From Hepsetus odoe (lineage: Eukaryota > Chordata > Actinopteri > Characiformes > Hepsetidae), in assembly GCA_017165825.1 (NCBI GenBank), contig CM029376.1, positions 15,969,110 through 16,033,109 of the forward strand: a DNA stretch of 64,000 nt, in the 5' to 3' direction. Position 1 is the first letter of the stretch; each line of letters starts with the position of its first letter. A model generated the notes under the pieces. That model saw only the letters and a program-made list of their open reading frames with translations. It had not been told where the DNA came from and did no database searches. A program made the position numbers and the translations under genes. Below, one piece after another: positions 52,004 to 60,700 of this stretch.

Positions 52004-53738
52004 ATTATAACTATGTGTATTCAGGCCACAAAACCTTTCAGAAGATTACTCAATAATCAGTACTATACCACATTTAGATGAGAACACAAATTTAGGAGGT
52101 ACATAGTCACCAAGCATACACTAGAGGTATATACACCTGTTTTATTTAAGCGTATGTCTGTCCATGTGGCCTCCAAGGAGTCGGAAAAAAAAATCATCAC
52201 AATGGCAAGAGTTCTTAGATATAATGACAGCTGTTAAGGGCCACGCAGAAAGATTGTGTTAGGTAGAAGTGTTTTTTTGGGGGGGGGTTCTGGGCGCAAG
52301 TGTACTGCTATCAGCTTTATTACACATCCTGTCTTAAATGTTTTCTTCAGGGAGTCTTTTAGTATAATATAATGTCTGTTATCAAAAACACTTTTGAACT
52401 AAATCTTTAACAGACCTGGAAACTTTGGAATGATCTTTTAGTTGGTCTGGCTGCTCATTTGTTGATAAAGCTCATAAGTGTGGCTTTACGAAAGGCAAAT
52501 CTGGCTGTTACCTGTGCCAGCGTAGACTATGCGCAGGGGTGAATCACTCTCAGCTTCAATCACCTTGGTATGTCTGCATGCACAATTTGATGAAACAACC
52601 TAACTGCAAGTTATATCTATATCTGTGCTTGGGTGCTTCAGGAAACAAATTGTGCTTTGTGAATCGGTTTGGATCAACTCAAGTATAGGAAAATAATGAT
52701 GAAAATAACACAGGGTTTTATGTTTTGTTTTTTTTTTGTTGAGAATTATATTCTAAGGTGTAAATCTATATATCAGGTCTTACAACAAAGTTTCCTAGGC
52801 CAGAATGACTGATGGTGCTGACTTGAGTGACTTGGAATGGTTTCTGTATGTGTGTAAATGTGTATTTTATTTTATTTTTTTTATTTCTAATTTTTATTTG
52901 TTTGCCCTATTGGCAAACCCTTAACCTTTTGGGTCAAAGATTGACCTATAAGTGCGCCCTCTTTTAAATCCACTTTAAACTGCTAGTTACGTTTCTGCAT
53001 TACAACAGGTGTATATTTCCCACTGAAATGCATTCTTGGTACTTTATTTTACTGTTTCCCCACACTGGATGAAAGGGGCAACCTCTTTTGTACAGCCTCT
53101 CACAGCAATCAATTGCATCTTTTACATTTTGTGGCACGTGGGCTGGTTCATCTCGGCGACTGACAAGTACGGTATTACAAACGAAAATAATAGAGCTCCT
53201 CATGTCCCAACTCCCGGAAGTATTTCACAATCGCTCAGTGAACTGTTTTTGTACAGTAAGTTATTTACCTGCATGTCTCTCTTAAATGCTTTTGCAAACA
53301 TGTTTTCAAATACTGGGTTCATAGATATCTAAAGTACAGTATTCAGAAATATATTTATATCTTTAGATGCCATTTTAACAGTTTTCTGCATTACCTAATT
53401 TTGTTGATTTCAGATGTCATGTTAAAGATTTTCTAAACTATGTTACCGTTTGTCATTCCTGTGCCCAAACTCCCCCCTACTTGTGTGGGTGAAAGACAAG
53501 ATTGGCCATAAGTTCATGAGCGTCCGAATGTCATTATGCACTTTCATTTGCCATTCAAGCACCAAAACACGGTGTGCTGCCCAGACAATTTTAAATACAG
53601 TTTTAGAGTTTTAAGCCCAGAAACTCAGTATCTGTGGATGACAGGCTGAGCCCACATTGTGCAGTTTTTGGAAAAAAGAAATGTTGCAGATCTGTGATTC
53701 TGTTCTGCCCTTTATCTGTTACATATTTTGTCAGACAT

Positions 53739-53741
<3 letters not shown>

Positions 53742-53777
<36 letters not shown>
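53742..53777. repeat. (TG)n microsatellite
   Basis: About 18 TG units in the gpc4 3' UTR. Confidence 0.95.
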
Positions 53778-53778
<1 letters not shown>

Positions 53779-54258
53779 GTCAGTAGAAAATGGTGAAATT
53801 GATGGCATCACAACAAAGCCTTCCCTATGTTGCACACAAAGAAGGATCTAATGGATCTAATGTCTCCAGGAATGGCAGTGTCTTATTTTTTTACATTGTG
53901 CCTGGAAAATTACTCAAAGCCTTCAGCATTGAAGTGATGTGGACACTAAAACCAAGGGGGATTGCTATTTCCTGTCCAGGAGTCTTTAGGGGGATTACTG
54001 AACTACAGAAGACAACTGCAGTCACCCGCGCTCTACAGCCCTGGACAATGGAGCAAAGATCTTTCTATGTAAGAGAGACTTGACTACAAAGAGGACAAAG
54101 TGTAAATATTAAGCAGTCATTTTAGAGGTCTCTGAAAGAGGTCATAACAGTCCAGAATTTACTCTTTCAAAGGATCTGCTTAATGCAGGGGGAGATGAAG
54201 AGGTAGATGTTAAAAATGTAAGAGAAAAAGTATATTAAACATGTCAAAGTCTTGTGGC

Positions 54259-54264
54259 AATAAA
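54259..54264 (+). terminator. Candidate gpc4 polyadenylation signal AATAAA
   Basis: Followed 20-40 bases later by a GT-rich stretch (tgtgatgtgctctttgtct), the usual downstream element. Another AATAAA at 54503 is an alternative. Confidence 0.55.
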
Positions 54265-54764
54265 GACTGCAGATATTTAAATGTGATGTGCTCTTTGTCT
54301 AATTTGTGCTACATTCTGCTTAGACCAGAGTGAGTTTTCATCTTCTAAATGTTCTATCAGCTCGAGATCTAGACTATTTGCTGCCAATTCATTGAGCTGA
54401 TATACATTGTCCTAAATAGCCCAAATGCTTTTTGCTCTGTGACGAGCTAGATTATTATCCAGTGAAATAACTTCCATCCCAAGCCCTGTTTTCTTTTGAT
54501 GGAATAAAAAAATTCTGACGTCTGTGATTGCTATGTCTGACCGGAACCTAACATGCAGCCCCAGATTAAGCAACAGCCAACGTCCTTGGTTACTCTTTGC
54601 AGAAATTCCTTTTCGGGTTGAATAATCATTTTCATTATTTCTACTGAAATCACACTTGCTTGGGCCACGTTTAGTTTAACAGCTCATTCATTTTTCTTAG
54701 TGACGTCTTTAAACTGCACTTTTGCACTTGCTTGTATTTGCTTTAGAAAGATGATTTCAATATA

Positions 54765-55556
54765 CAGTACTGTGTAAAGGTTTTAGGCAAGTGTGAAAAA
54801 ATACTGTAAACAAAGAATGCTTTCAGAAATATAAATGATTATTTTTATCAATTTACAAAACGCAAAGTGAGAATCTAAATCAAATCAATATTTGGTGTTA
54901 CTACCTTTTGCCTTCAAACCATCATCAGTTCTTCTAGGTACATTTGCACGCAGTCAGGGATTTTGTAGGATTATAGGATTTGTAGGATTATTGGTATGAT
55001 CAACCAATTTTACCAAATAGGTGCTGATGATCATCAGTGTCACACGGAGGTTGAAACACAGTCATGTTTGGAACAACCTACCAGCCGAGTTCCTTCAAAA
55101 ACTGTGTGTAAGTGTACCTAGAAGAACTGATGCTGTTTTGAAGGCAAAGGGTGGTCACACTGGGCAGCGGTGGCCTAGTGGTTAGGGCGTTGGCCACATG
55201 ATCGGAGGATCGGGGGTTCGAACCCCTTCCCAATGGGTTGCCCTGAGGTACCCTTGAGCAAGGTGCCGTCCCCATCATGCTCCTCCCTGCGATGGGCTGG
55301 CGACCTGTCCAGGGTGCGTCCCCCGTCCTCGCCCTGTGTGCGCTGGGTTGGACGCCAGCGACCCCGTTTGGGACAAGCGGCAGATAATGGATGGATGGGT
55401 GGTCACACGAAATATTAATTTGATTTAGATTTCTCTTTTGTTCATTCACTGCATTTTGTTGATTGATGAAAATAAATGATTAACACTTCCATTTCTGAAA
55501 GCATTCTTTGTTCACAGCATTTTTTCACACCTGCCTAAAACTTTTGCACAGTACTG
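54765..55556 (+). mobile_element. Long-TIR MITE, copy 1, interrupted by a SINE
   Basis: Ends CAGTACTGTGTAAAGGTTTT and, from the right end, CAGTACTGTGCAAAAGTTTT, both continuing AGGCA. The mirror continues inward (tgctttcagaaat, caaatcaatatt, cttctaggtac), so the element is largely a long palindrome. There is no ORF of transposase type. Removing the nested insert at 55161-55396 leaves about 544 bp. Confidence 0.85.
55161..55396 (+). mobile_element. Composite SINE nested in the MITE, 12-bp target-site duplication
   Basis: Family A head (agcggtggcctagtggttag, B box gggttcgaacccc, body gaggtacccttgagcaaggt) fused to a different 3' part (gcgatgggctggcgacctgt ... gataatggatggatg). GGGTGGTCACAC at 55149-55160 and 55397-55408 is the target-site duplication. 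Its freshness suggests this is the youngest insertion here. Confidence 0.9.
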
Positions 55557-56780
55557 TTTTTTTTCTTGATGTAGATAAGTATTGCATTCATTCAAATTCT
55601 CTCACTTATTTTGTTTGATGTATGTTTCAAAAAGCAAGAATCCAGTTGACTGAAGATATCTTGGAAAAATAGGAGGGTTTGTTGTGAAATGATTTGAAAA
55701 GCAGTGGACTGGGCAAAGACACATGTTCAGCATTAAAACACATGGCAATACAGGTCTGGTTATTTGGAATGGAGATAAAATACTGGTGCATCCGCAAAGC
55801 AGTGGAGTGGTCAGTCATGTTTCCAGTCGGGCACAGCTTGTTGGTGAACTATTGAACTGGGTGGGAAGTTAGTGGAGGGTTCAGCTGATGGCAACACTAC
55901 CCAAACAATGCAAAGAGGCACGAAATGACACAGACCTTTTGTACAGTTTTACACAGAAAACTCTTAGGGTTTATTCCAAATTGCTTACTGCTTTACTAAA
56001 TAATAATGTAAAAACAGTTCACAATCATTCAGAAAGCAAATAGTAGTGCCGTATAGAAAGGAAAGAAGCAAGTGTTTTGCAACATGGCTTTATTTGGAGT
56101 TCAAATTGCCACAGGGAACCAAGGGTTTGCAAATATGCTAAATTTACATTCACTGCATTAGGCAGACACTTTTATCTAGAGTAATGATGTATATGAGGGT
56201 GAGATCAGAACCAGAGACATCATGTCGCATAGTTTTGGCGAACAGGAAGCAAGGGAATTCTTTTACCCAGACCAAATGTCTCGGCAGTTGGCCGTTCCAA
56301 TTGTGCCAGGCATCGGTCCGTGTTGTTTTTTAAAGCAGCACTGGCCCTGCTAGCTATCTTTGTTCTGCTCACGTCAGACTCCAATCAATGGATTATTAGC
56401 TTTATTCCTCAGCACTTACTGCAGCTCTGCACATCAACCTAATTCTTGATCCCTTAGGATCAGAAGGTTGTGGGTTCGAATCCCAGACCAGTAGGTTGCT
56501 GTGAGGTACTCTTGAGCAAGGTACCGTCCCCACCACTGCTCCTCGGACACTTTCAAAAGCTGCTGCACGTTTGTATGGGTAAAATGCAGAGGTTGAATTT
56601 CATTGTGTTTTCAATGACAAGAATAGTCACTTTCCCTTTTTTGTCATTTAATATACTTCCAGTGGATATGGGAAAATAAAATGTTCTTGTTCAAGTTAAT
56701 CTGGTCATTATATTGCAAAAAAGATGTTAATTTAAAGTTAATTTTTATTAGAAAGAAAAGACCTGCTCACTGCTCAGATA
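55557..56780. other. Intergenic region upstream of hs6st2
   Basis: AT-rich; no gene seen. It holds a SINE/LINE-tail relic near 56148-56200 (gcattaggcagacactttta) and a family A SINE at 56450-56638. Confidence 0.6.
56450..56638 (+). mobile_element. SINE family A, head partly lost
   Basis: B box gggttcgaatccc, body gaggtactcttgagcaaggt, tail caatgacaagaatagtcact. Confidence 0.8.
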
Positions 56781-57064
56781 AACCCCAGAACACCTTGCAC
56801 AGAGCGAGAGCGCGCGCGCGCCTTTAAGGGGGACTTTTATTTTGGAAAAAGGGTGGTAAACAAAGGCGAGTCGTCAGGGGCGGTTTAGCGCAGGGAGCGC
56901 TGGGAAGCAGCAGGTAGAGGAGAAAGTCCGGGACCCTAATGGCCGAGTGTGGGACTGGGGGAGTTCGGCCAGGCGTCGCTGCCTTTCCCGAACCGCTTTA
57001 AACGGCTCGTCTTGGAGAAATAAACCCACACATACACTCTGGTTTCGTCTACAGCTCACATCCC

Positions 57065-57077
57065 GCCGCCATCTTCC
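57065..57077 (+). promoter_or_regulatory. YY1-like motif
   Basis: GCCGCCATCTTCC, 99 bases before the uORF/ATG cluster of hs6st2; typical YY1 position in TATA-less promoters. Confidence 0.45.
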
Positions 57078-57159
57078 TCCGTCCCGCCGCAGCTACAGAG
57101 GGTCGCTGTCCGCCCCCCAACCAGCCCCGGCACGCAGGCAGGGGCGGCGTGTCTGAGTA

Positions 57160-57183
57160 ATGCTGCCGCGGGAACATGGATGA
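57160..57183 (+). CDS. uORF overlapping the hs6st2 start codon
   Basis: ATG CTG CCG CGG GAA CAT GGA TGA: seven codons in another frame, ending five bases beyond the main ATG. Its position would make it a translational regulator if the mRNA includes it. A separate uORF of 20 codons begins at 56939. Confidence 0.45.
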   Translation: MLPREHG

Positions 57184-57702
57184 GAAGTCCAACTCCAGCC
57201 GCCTCCTCGTGGCGCTCGTCCTGGCGCTGCTGTTCGGCGCTATCGTGCTCCAGTACGTGTGCCCCGGATCCGACTGCCAGCTGCTCCGCCTGCGCTCCGC
57301 GGCTCCGGGGGACGGCGGCGGCTCGGCCGGTGCGGGGGATCCCTATGTGGCGGAGGACGGCGCCCTGGCGCGCTACGTGCCGCGCTTTCGATTCGAGAGC
57401 GCCGACTTGGACCGGGTGGTGGACTTCAACATCGCGGGCGACGACGTGATCGTCTTTCTCCACATCCAGAAGACCGGCGGCACCACGTTCGGGCGCCACC
57501 TCGTGCGCAACATCCAGCTCGAGCGGCCGTGCGAGTGTCGCGCGGGCCAGAAGAAGTGCACGTGCTACCGACCGGGCAAACACGAGACGTGGCTCTTCTC
57601 GCGCTTCTCCACCGGCTGGAGCTGCGGCCTCCACGCCGACTGGACCGAGCTGACCAGCTGCGTGCCCTCTGTGATGGGCAACCGGGAGCCCACAGAAACC
57701 AG
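57176..57702 (+). CDS. hs6st2: hs6st2 exon 1
   Basis: ATG with A at -3 and G at +4; donor gtgagt at 57703; two bases carried over. It contains the anchor, stem, PAPS loop and catalytic histidine region and ends in the variable VMGNREPTET segment where HS6ST isoforms differ. Confidence 0.93.
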
Positions 57703-60700
57703 GTGAGTCCCCGCTGCAGTGTCCCAGACGAGAGACTCTGCTTCCCACTGTTGCTGTACTTGCTCCTGAAGCGCACGGTCTAGGGAGGAGGAACGCATGA
57801 TGTTGCTCTTATAATATTTTCTCTCAAACCAACTTGAACCTTAACCAGAAACACCCCCCTCTTCTGGGATTTACCAAAGCAGTTATTTCAAGACACGACT
57901 TGGCCCTTCACTTCTCCCAGGGGTGTATTCTTTTTTTGCACATTTTGACCCCTTCAGTCCCATTGTATACTGATCTCACTTGCATTAAACACTTTAGCTC
58001 TTGTAGCACATGGCCGAAGGAGTGTTAAAGGAGTTTACGTCGAAACTTGTGTCTCTCTTTCTCCCAAACTACCCAAACCGTAAAAACCTGTTCCCGTCTT
58101 TTAGGATCAGCAGAAGCCGTTATTTCATCACACAGGTTGACTATCATTTTATCCCCTCACTCCTTCCAGGGGTGCATGCTTTTTTGCACATTTCAACGCA
58201 ACTCACCATCCCTGCTGCTCTAGGCCAGACCTCTTCAGCTCATTGTTTACTGGTCTTAATGGCATTTAACGCTCCCCTCCCCCTGCATTGTTTTCTACGT
58301 GCATTATTCACTGAGAGCCCTATTTTGCAAGCCAGTTGCACTGAGACAAAAGGCCATCAATAGGCTTCTCAGTGGTCTCTATTGAGTTTGTCTTTCTTTA
58401 GATAACTCAAACCGCAGGAGTCCTATTATAATCACTATTCACTCTTTGGACCCTCGCCTGCTGCTCCTATAACATCTGCCATATTTGCATTCAGCATGTT
58501 CAGGGAGAAAAGCACGGGGCTTTTATTTTATTTTCATTTTTACACCGAATTGAATTGTTTGTAACTTGCTTTACATTTTACATTGTCTCTCTGCCACTCG
58601 GATATCATAAGTGTTGGGTTACAGGATGGGAGTTTTAAACACTGGCATACCAGCATTAATATTAAACAGATATGACACATGGCTGAAGGCATCTGCTGAA
58701 AGCACTTGCGTGTTATTGATCACGATGAATTGGCATAATGAACATGATGGTAGGAGCCACGGCTGGAAATAAAGCTCCCCTTCCACTTAAAGTAATAAAG
58801 AAACAGGAGAAGGACCCGTAATTTATATAGTCATGAATGAATATTTGATCAAACCCAGTCCTCAGGGTTTAGGATAACACAAGTATCGTATTGCTCCAAC
58901 TTGGTTTAAAATGAAATTTGAGTATTCTAATATGGATGTCTTAATGTCTTTGGAGCTAAAGTGTGCCTGCTACAAAAGCAAAACTTTATCATGTAAAAGT
59001 TTGCACAGACCCTATGGTGTGTTAATTTTTGAGTTCTATTTAAATTCACAGATGGGAGCTTTAAAACCTGCGTAGATACAGAGTATTGGTTCTGACCTCT
59101 TATTGAAGTGGAGCATTGCTGTATTGGACATTTTGCAGTAATCACTTGCTTTTTTGTAACAATTTGCTTGCTCTCATGTCTTTATGGCAACACGACACAA
59201 ATTGATAGCCTCAAACTGCCCAGCCGAAATGAATTACAGGTGTTCTTGCAGGTAAAGGGTTCCCAGAATGTCTCTGTGACAGTGGTGTGAAATCACTCTT
59301 TGTAGCAATATTGGAAATGATTACAAATGTAATTAATTAATAACTTTAGATTCTTTTGGCTTGAACCGAGACCACAGTTAGTATTTGTCTGGCAAACCCC
59401 TACTGACAGTATTACTGATGTGAAGCATGTCTGAAGTAACGAGCAATCTAAAAGAAAAGGACTAACCTACGACAAACAAAGGTCAATCAAAAGCCACAGT
59501 GAAAATGTGAAAATTAAATAGCTCATTCGAAAACATAAGAGCACTTATAGGTTTGCTTTAGCTTGGCGTACAGTTGGTGAAAGGTTTTGTTTCTTAAGCA
59601 GTAACTCATACTCTGTAAATGAAGAATAAGCACGTAGCAAGCCTTGGGTGCTTTTGGGACCGTTTTGAATTATGTGGTACATTTTTCCCCACTGCTTTTT
59701 TTTTTTTTTTTTTTTTCCTCCTTTTTCTTTTTACTTGGAACATTATTAATACAAGTAATCAAGTACAGAAAAACTAGCGATTTAAAGTGAAAGTGGCTAT
59801 TTGTCCTGGTAAATACACTGCACTGTACTGTTCACAGTGAACTGCAACAAAATATTTCTCTTCAGTTAACCCACAACACTGTACAGCAGGTGCAGTAAAA
59901 ATCCCTTTATTTCTGTCTTCCATTACTGAGTTCACAGAGGATGCTGACCTAAATCTGAACCCCAGAAAATGGCAAGCAGCCACACCTGTAAACAGGCATA
60001 CTTGTAATTATAAAAACTCCAAGGGATCCACCTTTGAAATATTGGTAGCAGAGAAGGTAGGGAGCTATTAATAAAAAAGTGACAGCTCTCAGACTTTTAC
60101 ATAGAGAAACAGAGGTGTCAGTCTTGACAACATTAAGAAATATTGATGGAAAACCATTGAAGAGGCTGGAAATTTGTAATGTAAATTTTAAAGGAGGTGT
60201 CATGTTTGAAATGTTGGGGATGGTACTTTCTTCATGGGTACCTCAGAGGAACTTGCCGGTCCAGGACCGGTGTTCATAAAAAGCCCTGACGTATGAAAGG
60301 TCAGCGATACGTGGCCGAACAAGGAAAGATTCAAACAAGTGGCAGCTTTCTTCTTAAGAGTGCCTTAGAGTGTGAAAATCCCCTTTCAAGTCAGTGGCTG
60401 CTGTGTTCCTTCTTTCTTTGACCCTTACTTTAATGGGCATCTCTCCATGTCCCTTTTGGGCTCTGATCTGTAGTGTTTCAGACATTACTCTATGGCCCCT
60501 TAACCTGGATCCATATCTGGAGAGCCCTGGAAAAAGACAGATGTCCTCGATATAAAATGATTTTTTTTTATTTAAACATATTTCTCTGATGCCTGTACAG
60601 CAACTGCAGAGACATCTCCCCATCACAAGGTTGTGAACTGAAGTTTATTCCTTGCAAATCTGGAAAATGTAAACCTCACTGCATAGATTGATAGAAATGT

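Larger units (their letters stand above)
51640..54290 (+). other. gpc4 3' UTR (probable, about 2.6 kb)
   Basis: Sequence between the gpc4 stop and a well-formed polyadenylation signal at 54259. It contains T tracts (51964-51984, 51990-52003), a TG microsatellite (53742-53777), and a Pumilio-type TGTAAATA at 54101. No ORF with recognisable coding content; a 97-codon ORF at 53790-54083 is treated as chance. Confidence 0.55.
56780..57720 (+). promoter_or_regulatory. hs6st2 CpG island, promoter and 5' UTR
   Basis: Sharp rise in GC and CpG from about 56800 (gagcgcgcgcgcg) through exon 1. It contains a GC-box-like ggggcgg (56878) and a YY1-consensus GCCGCCATCTTCC at 57065-57077. No TATA box at an obvious place. 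Confidence 0.75.

Noticed and set aside
53790..54083. 97-codon ORF in the gpc4 3' UTR
   Set aside because: No homology recognised; follows a TG microsatellite and lies before the polyadenylation signal.
55233..55418. Proline/arginine-rich ORF
   Set aside because: Lies inside the SINE nested in the MITE.
57056..57748. 230-codon minus-strand ORF opposite hs6st2 exon 1
   Set aside because: Shadow of the GC-rich coding exon; the + strand encodes a clear sulfotransferase and the antisense product is low-complexity Ala/Arg/Gly.
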